Source: Anaeromyces robustus
Lineage: Eukaryota > Neocallimastigomycota > Neocallimastigomycetes > Neocallimastigales > Neocallimastigaceae
Assembly (NCBI GenBank): GCA_002104895.1
Contig: MCFG01000301.1
Span: 57,501 to 87,063 of the forward strand
Length of the DNA stretch: 29,563 bases
Reading direction: 5' to 3'
Below the pieces are notes generated by a model. The model worked only from the letters and a program-made list of their open reading frames with translations. It was not told the DNA's origin and ran no database searches. Position 1 is the first letter of the stretch. Every line of letters starts with the position of its first letter. Of this stretch, positions 12,493 to 23,507 are shown piece by piece. Made by a program: the position numbers and the translations under genes.

Positions 12493-15014
12493 CAAGTAAA
12501 TGAAAAAAGTAAAATTGAATATAAAAATATTGATGATGAATTATATAAAGAATTATTCCCAGAAAATGAAAAATTAGAAGATAAAAAAGAAAGAGCACTT
12601 AAAATTATTTATAACGAATTATTAAATTTAACCGATCCTACAGTCATATTAAAAAAGGTAATTAATGTTTTAGAAAAAAAGAACAAAAAAACAGAAAATG
12701 AAAATTCAACTATTCTAGAATCAAAAGCAAAAATTATAAATACTAACGACATTAGCACAATTAATAGTGAAAATAATGATATTAACAATAATAGAATTGA
12801 TAATAAAATCAAAAATAATAAAAGAAAAGAAATTGATTATATAGAATTAAATAATACCAAAAAGATGAAAATTCAGTCATTTGATGACAAAAAAAGCCCT
12901 AATAATAATGCATCATTCCTTGATATTAAGAAAAAAGGTATATCAAATGAAAATGATTTTATTTCAGGAAATTTAAAAAATGATATAGAAAAGAAATTAT
13001 TTTTGAATAAAAATTCCAACAATTCAATAAATATTCAAAACACTGAAAATAAAAAAACCCCATTAAAGGATTTAAATAATATTCAAAGTTATGAAAATAA
13101 AGTAACACCACAACCATCAAATAACCAAAAGTTTGATAATAAAAAAACACCACAATCAACAAATAACCAAAAGATTGAAAATAAAAAAACACCACAATCA
13201 GTTTTAATTATTAGTAATAATCCAGAAACAGACAAAGAAAATAATGTATATAATAATAATATTGATGACGATGAAGAAAACACTACTATTACTTTAGTTA
13301 AAATGCCATTTAATGATGATTTATTAGATACCATTATTAAAAGCAAAAAATACAAAGTAATTGAAACAACACAAAAGAATATTAATATGGAAATAATTAA
13401 AGACGTTAATAAAAATACACCAATTCCACAACAAAGTAATATAAATATGAATATGAATATGAATATGAGTATAAATAATAGTATTCATAAATCAGGTAAT
13501 CATAATAAAACAAATCAAAAATTAATACCTTTAGCAGAAATAAAAAAAGAAATTGAATATGATAAAATTGAGAGAACAAATGAAATTTCAAACTTTAATA
13601 AAAATGATGAAATTCTTAAAAAGGTTAAACGAAATATTAATAGTCCAGCTTATAAAAATAATCAAAAAGAAGATCAAACTGAAATGCTTCAACATCTATT
13701 TGATCATTCTAGTAGTTATATACCAACTAGAAGAGACTCTAATAGAGATTCCTTTGGTAATTCTAGTACAAGTAGTAGCACTAATCTCTATGATGAAGAA
13801 GAAGAACCATTAGATATGGAAAAAATTAATTCTATTCGACTTGCAGGAATATCAGAACGTAATAAAAAAAGATTAATGAAAATCATGAGAGGAAAAGGGT
13901 AAAATTATATAACTATATATATATATTTTATTTATTTATTTATTTATTTATTTAAATATATTATAAAATCAAATTAAAATAGAAATTAAAAAATTAAACA
14001 TTTTTTAAAAAATAAAAAAATAAAAAAAAAAAGTTTTTTTAATATTAATATTAACATTATTATATATAAATAATTATTAATAAATATATAGTAAACATAT
14101 ACCTAAGCAAAGAGTATTTAAAATTAAAAGAAAAGAATCTCTTTCAACAGGTTAAGATTTAAAATATTATTATTTTATTTGATTATTATGATTATTATTT
14201 ACTTTCTATTCTAACTTCATAATGAATATTTTTTTTTATTTTTTTTTTATTTTTTTTTTTTTTTTTTTATTTTATTATTATTTAATAAATAATAGAAAAT
14301 GATGACATTACACAATATAATGATTATCATGAAAGAAAATATAGACATAAATATAGAGTTTATCATAATAAACCTGAAAATTCTTTAGACAATGAATCCA
14401 TTAGTGAAAATGAAAATGAATATAATAAATACTTATATATGACAAAAAAATCATATCATTCAGAAACTCGTAATAATAAAAAGCATTACATTGATAGAGA
14501 AGAAGATGATGATGATGAAATAAGTGATGAAAAACAAAATAATAATATCTCCTATAGAAGTAATAAAAATAAAAATATAAATAAAAGCAATTATAATGAA
14601 AATGAATTTTATGATGATGAAAATAAACATTACAGTGTTCGTCATCATCATAAAAAACAAAGATTAATGAAAGAAAAGGAATTATCTGAAAACTTTAAAA
14701 ATGAATCATTTTACGATTATTATGAAAATAAAGTACAGGATGTAGAATCAAAATCTATAATAAAATCAAAAGTTAAAAAGCCTAAAAAAATATATCCATT
14801 ATTTAAAAAAATTAAAGTTCCTAATTCTAGCACATCTGTAAAAGATAATAAAGAAGGAAAATATCAATTTTTACATCAAAAATTATATATTGATAAAGAA
14901 AATGAATCTAGTTCATCTGATAATACTATGTTTGATACAACAACTAATATCACAGATATTGCTTTACATTTAACGTTATATAATATTCAAAAATACAGGT
15001 ATATATATATATAT

Positions 15015-15065
<51 letters not shown>

Positions 15066-15077
15066 TTAATTATTAAT

Positions 15078-15124
<47 letters not shown>

Positions 15125-15466
15125 TTAATTTATTAATTTATTAATTTATTAATTTCTTTATTTATTTATTTTTAAAATATCATAAAACAATAATATAATA
15201 TATAATCAATAATAGAAAAAAGCGTCTTGTAGATAAATACATAGATAGTATTCTTGAAAACTTTGAAAATAATATTAAGAAGGAATTTGTTTTAATGGTA
15301 ATTATATAATAAAATTTTTTATTTTAAATATTAATTTCTCTAAATTGATTTACTAATTTATTTAATATATGTATATTAAAAGAATTATGAAATGAAAAGA
15401 AGAGAAGAATTGCAAAAAATATTAGAAAAAACCGAATATATCAAACAACGTCTTTTAAAGCAATAA
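5269..15466 (+). CDS. Giant Asn/Lys-rich disordered protein of unknown function, 5 exons
   Basis: I do not recognise this protein. Exon 1 is 5269-13898; its uninterrupted frame reaches a TAA at 13900-13902, but that TAA overlaps a donor (GG|GTAA). Four more exons continue in frame: 14113-14150, 14296-14998, 15216-15297 and 15383-15466, ending at TAA, for 3179 codons. All introns are GT-AG. The start may be the ATG at 5269 or the one at 5278, which has the better AAAATG context. Exon 1 is dominated by poly-Asn runs, acidic/Lys-rich low complexity and tandem repeats near residues 702-861, 932-1025 and 2155-2251. Less degenerate parts are a basic segment at about 1214-1288 with TPPSYQRYNKK and SKSPF, two helical repeats near 1863-1970, a helical stretch near 2420-2475, and four NKxTP motifs near 2592-2645. 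The last ~55 residues (KKRLVDKYIDSILENFENNI onward) look like a coiled coil. No signal peptide or membrane segment is seen. A nuclear or cytoskeletal scaffold is conceivable but unproven. Confidence 0.7.
5893..5994 (+). repeat. (AAT)n poly-Asn tract
   Basis: In-frame run of 34 codons, AAT except for one ATT, encoding poly-Asn around residue 210-242 of the giant protein. Its reverse complement produces a poly-Leu shadow reading frame on the minus strand. Confidence 0.95.
7372..7851 (+). repeat. Ten tandem 48-bp units (16-residue KKEDQLLNSSNINDNN repeat)
   Basis: Ten consecutive in-frame 48-bp units within the giant gene. The consensus is KKEDQLLNSSNINDNN with substitutions such as N to K and N to D. 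Units 4-5 and 6-7 are a second-order 96-bp duplication: they share the pattern LKSSNLNDINEKEDQLLKSS, which the other units lack. The repeat is hydrophilic with one Leu-Leu pair per unit. Confidence 0.93.
8062..8343 (+). repeat. Two tandem 141-bp units (47 residues each)
   Basis: Two nearly identical in-frame copies. Each begins around YYNKS, continues through VKDNL and NKSKQ, and ends with SNSFSQIDEETLIES. The second half of each unit is almost unchanged at the DNA level, so the duplication is recent compared with surrounding low-complexity drift. The unit is more complex than the poly-Asn tracts around it. Confidence 0.9.
8359..8412 (+). repeat. (AAT)18 poly-Asn tract
   Basis: Eighteen consecutive AAT codons in frame in the giant gene, directly after the 141-bp duplication. 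Confidence 0.93.
8788..8847 (+). repeat. (AAT)n poly-Asn tract with one Ser codon
   Basis: In-frame AAT run in the giant gene interrupted once by AGT (Ser). It precedes the basic, less repetitive segment of the protein. Confidence 0.9.
9286..9396 (+). repeat. Poly-Asn tract switching from AAC to AAT codons
   Basis: The tract starts with a block rich in AAC codons and then changes to pure AAT, with a short Lys-Lys interruption. AAC is rare elsewhere in this window, so the block stands out as a separate repeat expansion. Confidence 0.92.
9772..9903 (+). repeat. Asn/Ser microsatellite tract
   Basis: In-frame AAT run with an inner block of alternating Asn-Ser (AATTCT)n and scattered AGT codons, in the giant gene. 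Confidence 0.88.
11383..11730 (+). repeat. Degenerate 12-13 residue repeat around (N/D)IKQNNNIINSKE
   Basis: About eight copies of an IKQ-centred unit are interspersed with short Asn runs. Variants include NPKESNIKQ, NSNKDIKQ, SNENIKQ and NLSENIKQ. It runs straight into the 33-bp tandem repeat that follows. Unit length varies because of Asn insertions, so this is older or less constrained than its neighbour. Confidence 0.8.
11731..12021 (+). repeat. Nine tandem 33-bp units (11-residue EIHDKNNSVEK repeat)
   Basis: Nine consecutive in-frame copies of an 11-residue unit. Variants alternate between HDKNN and HNKTN, which suggests growth partly by 66-bp steps. The last copy is cut after SV. Eleven-residue periodicity with Ile and Val at fixed spacing is compatible with a hendecad-type helix; that structure is inferred. 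Confidence 0.92.
12451..12492 (+). repeat. (AAT)14 poly-Asn tract
   Basis: Fourteen AAT codons in frame in the giant gene, just before a more complex acidic and helical segment. Confidence 0.92.
13899..14112 (+). other. Proposed intron 1 of the giant gene, containing (TTTA)n
   Basis: The donor is GTAAAA at 13899 and the acceptor CAAAG ends at 14112. It carries a (TTTA) run near 13927-13958, the same intron-type repeat seen in TRS120 and farther along this gene. There is no ATG between 13903 and 14150, so the coding sequence downstream cannot easily start a separate gene here. Confidence 0.6.
15013..15173 (+). repeat. (TTTA)n microsatellite inside an intron of the giant gene
   Basis: About 160 bases of TTTA repeat with occasional TTAA variants. 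It fills the intron between the exon ending at 14998 (donor AG|GTATAT) and the exon starting at 15216 (acceptor AATAG). As in TRS120, the repeat reads TTTA on the sense strand. Confidence 0.88.
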
Positions 15467-15541
15467 ACTTATAATCTCATAATTAATTATATAAAAAAGA
15501 GTACAAAATAATAATAATAATAATAATAATAATAGATGATG

Positions 15542-15580
<39 letters not shown>

Positions 15581-17817
15581 GATGATAATAATAATAATAA
15601 TTCTTTTTAAAATAACAAATATATTATAATTATTATATTTTGATTTTAAGTTATTTTTTTATCGTTATTATTTTTTTCTTATAAATACCCTTTATATTAC
15701 TAGAAACAATATATATTATATATAATTAATAGATTTTTATTTCAATTAAAATTTAAACTATTTTTTTTTTTTTAGATTACTAATTATTTATTTAATTCTT
15801 GTATTATATATAGTATATATATTATTTTTTTTTTTTTTTTTGATTTATGTTTTAATTATTTTTTACAAATTTTATTTCTTTTATAATTTATTATCCAGTA
15901 CTGTACTTTCTTCGTTTTTATTTTTTTAAAAAAAAATTAATATGTAAAATATTTTTAATACCCTTTTCAATAATTTAATTAATATATTTGTATATATTTT
16001 ATTATAAATATAAGTAATAATTTTTTACTTTTAATTATTTTAAATTTATATTTTTATTTTTTATAAACAAAATTAAATAAAATATTATTTAATATATATT
16101 TAATATTCAAATATATAAATTTTGAATTAGCTCCATCTATATGATTTTTGTTGCTTTATATATAAAGCTCTTTTTTTTTTCTCATTTTTTATTATTTAAT
16201 TATAATTCATAAATAAAAAATTATTTTTAATATTTGTAGCTCTTTCTTAGTCTGTCTTAATCATTTATATATATATATATAATAATATTACAATGATTAA
16301 ATTTTTATCTAATAAATATCATTTTAATAATGATAATATTAAGTATAATAATTTATTTTAATAAATTCAATACTCTATCTTATTTTTTTTTTTTTTTTTT
16401 TTTCATTTTAAAAAAAAAAATTACCTTCATACAATCTTCATCATACAATTTTCATATAATCTTCAGATATATTATTGACCTTTTTTTCAATAAATATATT
16501 ATTTAAATTATTCTCAAAAAAAAAAATAATAAATATTTTTTCTTTTATTACAAAAATATATAAACTATATTATATATTGTTAAAATGAGTTATAAAAAAA
16601 ATTCAACGTAAGAAACAATGTACTATGTATTGTTTTATATTTTATATAAAAAACAAAACACAAAAATTAATAAAAACAAAAAAACAAAAAAAAAATCGTG
16701 CCAACATACTTATTGTATTATTGTATACGTTTTTAATGTATAACGTATCAATAAAATTAAATTATATATAATCTAAATTATAAATGAAATTCTATATATT
16801 ATATATTATTCAAATAATTTTTTTTTTTTTTTTTTTCTTTTTTGATTTCATATATTAATGGTATATTCTATAGTATTTTGTAATACATATAATAATATAT
16901 TTATTATATATTACATATAATATATAATAGTCATTTTTCAACATTTATATATTAAAAAAAAAATAAAAAATAAAAAATAAAAAAAAAAAAACATTTAAAT
17001 AATAATAAACAATAAAATTTTTGTGATTTTAATAATAATTAAGCTTTTAACATTTATATCATTATATTTTATTCATTATATTTTTATTATTTATAAAATA
17101 ATAAAATAAAAAGTAATAATTTTATATATTTTATATATATATTTCACATCATCATATATATATTTCACATAATCATATAATCAAACAACCTCATATCAAT
17201 ATTAATTATTAAAAAATTAATATATAATAAAATAAATTATTTATATATACTATATATAATATATATATAATAATATCATATATAATATATAATAGTAAAA
17301 AAAAAAAAAATTATTATTAAATAATTAATAATTAATATAAACTATATAAAAAAAATATTAAAATACTTTTATTATATTTATTATTCATTTATTTTATATG
17401 ATAATCATAAACTTGGTATATTTAATATATATAAATTATAGATATATATTAAAATATAAGATAACATATTCTTTGTTTTGTTTTAATTCTGTTTAAAATA
17501 TAAATCATCCTTAAATAGATGTTATAAAATTTGTGTTAATAAAAATATTCAAATTATTATTATATAATAATAAAATATTTTAATTATAATAAAGAATATA
17601 ATAAATAAATATATATAAATGAAATTTCAATTACTGAATAATATATAAATTTTAAAATTACACATTTTAAATTTTAAAATCATTTTATAAATAATTTTAA
17701 TATCTTAAATAAATTTTAATAACCATATAATAAAAATTAACATTGGTAAATTAAAATTATAATAATTGAAATTTAACAATATAATAAGTAATATAAAATT
17801 AAATAAATAAAATAAAA
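15467..17817. other. Gene-free AT-rich intergenic region
   Basis: I see no credible gene in these 2.35 kb. It holds the 3' flank of the giant gene and the 5' flank of NST1. An (AAT)n block with GATGAT interruptions lies at about 15507-15602. T-tracts and A-tracts are frequent. A small CT-rich patch at about 16424-16467 repeats CATACAAT/TCTTCAT, and an inverted repeat lies at 16720-16752. No polyadenylation or promoter signal can be told apart from background in this composition. Confidence 0.7.
15507..15602 (+). repeat. (AAT)n microsatellite with AGATGAT interruptions
   Basis: Two AAT arrays separated by ATAGATGATGAT-type sequence, just downstream of the giant gene's proposed stop at 15466. 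Non-coding here. Confidence 0.85.
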
Positions 17818-19271
17818 ATGGATGATGACAAAGAAACTATCAATTATAATCGTAAGTATTAATTTATTTTATAATAATAATAATTATATATTATTTATTA
17901 TATAATTATTGATAATTCAAAGGAATTAATAATATAAATTTATGTAATAAATTTTAATAATAAAGAACTATTATCAAATCAAACAGCAAAAAAGAAGAAA
18001 AAAAGAAAAAAGAAGAAGGTAAATCGAATTTTTTTAAAAATTAATTTTATTGGATTAATAATACTCAATTGAATTAATATTAATAACTATTAAAATTATT
18101 AAAATTAAATTTTAATTAAAGAATGCCTCTAATGACGCAGAAAGAAATGAAGCAGGTATATGTTAATATATTATAACAAATTTTTAGATTAAATTTTAAT
18201 TATTAAATGTTTTTTTTTTTTATTATTTTAAAAAAAAAAAAATCAAGTTATTGCAATGAAAAACAATATAAGGCAATTTTGGAATGATTTACCATCAACA
18301 AAAAGAAAAAATTTAATAAATATGGAAAAAGAAAATGTTCTAAAAAAATTAAGAAAGTATATATACGTTTAAATATTTATTAATAATATTTATATATAAT
18401 ACTATCATTGTAATAATTGAAATGTATTGAATTTAATGAATAACATATAGAGCACCTGCAACAAGCGATATAGACATCTTTTATGATATGTATTATGAAG
18501 AATTAGAAAATTTCTTAAAAGATGACGAAAATTGTAGAAGTAAATAATTATAACGTGATGATTTTTTAATAATATATAAAAATAAATGAATTTTATGTTT
18601 TAATAATATTTATAAATTTAAAATATAACATAAATTTCTATATCATATAATATTATATAATATAAATAAAAGGTGAATTTTTCTCAACAGAATCAGAATC
18701 AGATAAATCATTAAAACCTACTGACAATATACATGGTAAAAATAACAATAATGATTATAATAATTTATATATTATTGAAATTGTGTAAAAAATTATATTG
18801 AAATTTCACATTTTAAAAATTAAATCCAAAATGATATATATATATATAAATATATAAATATTTAGAAAAAGATATAATGCCTTTAATTGAAAAAGGACTT
18901 TTAAATGACGAAAAATTTAAAGAATTGGCGAAAATGATAAATTCAAAACAATATCCTATAGATATAGAAGAATATCAAAATAATTCAGATGATAGTGATA
19001 GTGAAAAAAAAGAAATTGATGATGATGATGAAGATGATGAAGATGATGATAATGACAATAAAGAAGAGGTAATTTAAAATCTTTAAAACTTTATTAAATA
19101 AAATATAAATATATTTTAAACAACGATATTGATATAATTTAATTTATAATATTTTTAAAATAAAAGGAAATTGATTCTCTTCAAATGAAACATGTCAATC
19201 ATGTTTTTCATGTTATTTCAGTTAAAATGTTTGAACACAGAATATTACAAGCTTATAAAGACCATGTAAAT

Positions 19272-19305
<34 letters not shown>

Positions 19306-20046
19306 TATATATATATTAAAAAGTTTCATAAATAATAAATATTAATATATTTTATATTAATATATATATTGTAATTGTACTGAATTTTATTTAAATAATT
19401 ATTTTCATTAACAGATAGCTTATTTAAATCAACAGAAATTATTTAAAGAATTAGATCAAGAAAAAAATAAAATTAATGAAAAAGAAAAAAATAGAGCAAA
19501 GAAAAATGAAAAAAAGAGATTAAAAAAGCAAATAGATAAATTGAAAAAATCAAATAATAACGATGCTGATAGTATTCAAAAAGTAAAAAAAAAAAAAATG
19601 AAAAAAAAAAATATTTTATTAATTATTTACATATAATTGATATTAATAAATATTATAATAAAAATTGATTCATATATAATTAAACATATTTATTTATATT
19701 AAATTTAATATATATATTCACATATATTTATATTTAGTTAGAGAAAAAGATAAACGATTTAAATCTAAAGAAAGAAGAATTAGAAACTCGAAATGTTAAA
19801 TGGAAAAAATTAATAGAGAAAAAAGAAAACGAAAATATAAAATTAAAAAAAATATTAAATGAATTAATAGAATTGAAGAAAAAGGAAGTAAGAGAACAAC
19901 AACAAATGAAGAATAAATCTCAAAAGAAAAATGAAAATAAAAATTATGAAGAAAGCAAAAACAATGAGAATGAAATACAGGATACTAAAGAAAATAAAAA
20001 TCAAAGCAATAATAGCAATAATAGCAATATAAACAATGAAAACAAA

Positions 20047-20087
<41 letters not shown>

Positions 20088-20707
20088 GAATGAAATAATA
20101 AAATCACAGGAATTGTTAAAATCATCAACGAACATAATTGATAATAGTTTAATCAATATGGAAAATAAAAATGATTCGAATATAAAAGAAAATAATAATG
20201 ACACAATAATAAAAAATGAAAATGAAATTGACATATCTGAAAACAATAATAAAGAAAATGAAAATCAAGAAATAAAAAATGTTATTAAACAATTAAATGA
20301 TATAGAAATAAATAATTCTAATAAAAAAATCAAAAATAAATATAATTTGAAAGTTGGTATTATTGGAGAAAGTCGTAATAACAGTGAAGTTAATTCAGAA
20401 AATGAATCACGGTTTTCATGGATCAATGAAAATATTCATATGGCTATGAATACTAGTAATTCATCATCACCAAAATCAAATCAAAAAGATGATACTTATA
20501 ATAATAATAATAATAATAACGAAATTATTAGTCCTATACAACCAATTGAGTCAGATAATACATTTTTGAATATGATTCCAAATAAAAATTTAACAGAAGC
20601 TTTTTTAAATCAAACAGTTTTAAATAATAATTCTTCACAATCATTATTATTACAACAACAACAACAACAACAATCAATTATATCAAATAATAATAATAAA
20701 AATAATA

Positions 20708-20740
<33 letters not shown>

Positions 20741-21242
20741 GTCAGCCAGTATTTAATAATGATTTAAATTTAATTAATCAATCACTTTTAATGAGTAATA
20801 ATCAAAATGAAAACTTTAATAATAATACACTATTATATAATAAAAATCAAAACCTTTCAGATAACTTTAATAAAATACCCAATAACCCAAATAATCTACA
20901 ATATTATAATTATCATCAAACACCTCCATTCCCATTATTAGATAACATTTCACCTTTATCCTATCAACAAATACCGTTAAATAATGATACAAGTCCTATT
21001 AAAAATAGATCAAATTCAACTATAATAAATAATTATTCACCTCAATTTTCAGTTACTAATCCATTAGACTCTACTCTAACACCATTTTTGATGCAAAAAA
21101 GTAATTCAGTATCACCTATTTTAAATAATAATAATATTAATAATATTAATAATAGTCCTTTTGGTATGCATAGTATGATCCCAAGTCCATTATTAGTTAA
21201 CAATTTAAATGTTAAAGATAATAATGATAGTACTGAAACGAT

Positions 21243-21310
<68 letters not shown>

Positions 21311-21843
21311 GTGAAACTATAACGCCTTATATAAATTTATTAAATAATTCAACCTCTTCAACTAATAATGATATATACAAAGAAAATAATAATAATAATT
21401 TATCATTATATAATAATAGAATAGATAGCATTGAAAATAACAATAACGTAATACCTAATCCATTGAATTTAAAAGAAGAAATAATAAAAACATCATTAAC
21501 ACCAATAGATATTATGTCAAATAATAATGAAAATAATAATCATTCAATATTATTTACCAAAAATAATAATGATATATTAAATAAAGAACAATTTTCTGAT
21601 CCAGTAACAAATCCAGATTTCTTAAATAATAATAATAATGACAATAATAATATGAATAGTAATAGTAATAATAATAGTAATAATAGTATATATTCAAATG
21701 ATATAAATATACTATATCAACAACAACAACAACAACAGCAACAACAGCAACAACAAAAACTTTTAAATCCAATAATAAATAATAATAATAATTTATTTGT
21801 ACCAGGATTCACTGATAATTTTTCAAATACTTCATTAATAAGT

Positions 21844-21875
<32 letters not shown>

Positions 21876-22655
21876 GAATTTTTTTTTAGAAAATATATAT
21901 AATATATATTATAATTTATTTGTATTAATATTTATTTTAATATTTATATAATATATATATTATATTAATAAATAATTTAATAAAAAATCATAAATATTTT
22001 TATATTTTTATATAAATTAGATCAAAATCATGAATTAAATAATCCATATATTCCAAATAATATCATTAATCCATTACAAAATTCATATTTATTAAATGAT
22101 ATAAATGATTTATCACTTAAACCAGGTAATAATAATCCACCACCAACTATGAACTTCCCATTAAATCCAACAACTATTAATGAATTTAATAATAATAAAA
22201 AATTGAATATGTTAAATACAAATAATAATTTATTATTAAATAATGACCCAAATTATTCATTAAATCCAATGAATTTTAATCCTTTAATAAATGTTACTAA
22301 TAGTTCAAACCCAATAAATTATAATAATTTTCATTCAAATATTAATCCGAATCAATTTAATATTTCTGAAAATATTATTAATAATTCAAAAATATTATCA
22401 AATCCTTTGAAGTCATTATCTTCACCCTTAAATACAACTAATACGGATAATATATACTCTTCCCTTATAAATGTTGAAAATAATAAACAAATTATAAATG
22501 AAGAGAAAAGTAAATCAAGTATGGGTACAAGTGCATTTAATCAAAATAGTATAAATAATGTATCAAATAAAAAATTATTAAGGAATAAATATTCATTGGA
22601 AATTCTTCAATGTTTAAATCCTTCAATGTCTTTTGAAAAAAGAGTAAATAATTAA
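17818..22655 (+). CDS. NST1: NST1/FAM193-type stress-response protein, 11 exons, 1196 residues
   Basis: Homologue of fungal Nst1, whose loss affects salt tolerance in yeast; its molecular role is poorly known. Exons: 17818-17851, 17966-18018, 18122-18155, 18248-18356, 18451-18539, 18673-18735, 18866-19068, 19167-19265, 19415-19582, 19738-21841, 22021-22655. Introns are 92-179 bp, all GT-AG, and the frame is continuous. Family signatures in order: a Lys/Arg tract (about 20-30), IRQFWNDLP then KENVLKKLRK (48-77), FYDMYYEELENF (87-98), LIEKGLLNDEKFKELAKMI (about 134-152), an acidic Asp/Glu run (about 175-193), VKMFEHRILQAYKDHIAYLN (about 214-233), and a long Lys/Glu coiled coil (to about 340). 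The rest is Asn/Gln/Pro-rich and disordered, including poly-Asn and poly-Gln runs, as Nst1 C-termini commonly are. The CxCxxC cluster usual between the VLKK and YYEEL motifs is absent. The start is the ATG at 17818 in AAAATGG context. Confidence 0.87.
20047..20085 (+). repeat. (AAT)13 poly-Asn tract in NST1
   Basis: Thirteen AAT codons in frame, just after the coiled-coil region of the protein. Confidence 0.92.
21256..21309 (+). repeat. (AAT)18 poly-Asn tract in NST1
   Basis: Eighteen consecutive AAT codons in the disordered C-terminal half. Confidence 0.92.
21718..21756 (+). repeat. Poly-Gln tract in NST1 (13 CAA/CAG codons)
   Basis: Thirteen Gln codons, mostly CAA with two CAG. A shorter Gln run lies at about 20653-20670. 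Gln tracts occur only in NST1 in this window; the giant protein uses Asn almost exclusively. Confidence 0.92.
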
Positions 22656-22995
22656 ATAATAATAATAATAAAAAAAATAAATATAAAAATAAAAAAAAAA
22701 TATTATAGTTAAATATATCGAATAAAAATAAATTTAATATAAATAAATAAATGAATGAATGAATAATATTAAAATAAATCAATAACAACATTATCAACAA
22801 CAATTAATAATAATAAAATTTATAACTTTATAATATTATATTATAAATAATATATATTATTTATTTTAACAAATTTTTAGAATTACTATTAATTAAATAT
22901 ATTATTACAGAACATTTGTACATTATTATAAATAACAAAGTGCTTTTTTTTTTTTTTTTTTTAATAATTAGAAATAATTAAGTAAGTTTCCGCAC

Positions 22996-23044
<49 letters not shown>

Positions 23045-23507
23045 ATATATATAAATAAAAATCATTTATTATTAAAAATATATTATGAAAAAGAAAAAAA
23101 ATAAAGTTTTATATACATATATACAAATATTGTTATTTTGCTTTTGTATTGCATTATCAAATAAAGTATTTTTTTTACTTATAAATATATACAAATTTAG
23201 TAGTTATAACAAATTTGGTAGTTATATTAACTCTTTATCCTAAAATATATATAAATAAAGTTGACATAATTATTAAAACTAAATTAATGGCTTTTTAATA
23301 TATATATTTATATATTTAATATATATTATATTAAAAATTATTATTAACTATAATGTATCATAATTTATCATTAATTTTTAAAATAATAAGAAAATAAAAT
23401 AATGAAATAAAATTACAAAATTGGTCAATAAATAAATATATATATAAATATATAAATATGTTACAGTAATTATTAAAAAATAATAATAATAATAAGAATA
23501 TAATTAT
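22656..23507. other. Intergenic region between NST1 and the retrotransposon LTR
   Basis: No gene is visible. It contains the 3' flank of NST1, a 43-base A-run at 23001-23043, and a tandem 17-18 bp repeat (CAAATTTRGTAGTTATA) near 23191-23227. The five bases ATTAT at 23503-23507 directly flank the LTR and would be one copy of the target-site duplication; the other copy is outside the window. Confidence 0.65.
23001..23043 (+). repeat. A43 homopolymer
   Basis: Forty-three consecutive A residues downstream of NST1. No retroposed gene sequence is recognisable upstream of it, so it is listed only as a homopolymer. Confidence 0.9.

Noticed and set aside
5241-13591. Many minus-strand frames rich in Leu or Tyr/Ile under the giant gene
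   Set aside because: They are reverse complements of AAT-repeat and Asn/Lys codons (ATT, TTA) and show no domain or splice logic of their own.
14439-15128. A separate 229-residue gene starting at the ATG at 14439
   Set aside because: The frame is open and coding-like upstream of that ATG, and its 3' end runs into an intronic TTTA repeat after a clear donor. It fits better as an exon of the giant gene.
16585-16618. ATG followed by seven codons and a donor-like GTAAGA, a possible first exon
   Set aside because: No acceptor exon in a matching frame could be found before NST1, and NST1 has its own well-placed start.
15467-17817. tRNA or other RNA genes in the spacer
   Set aside because: I saw no cloverleaf-compatible sequence, GTTCGA-type T-loop or G/C-rich stem.
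23001-23043. A processed retrocopy ending in poly(A)
   Set aside because: No gene-like sequence precedes the A-run; such homopolymers are common in this composition.
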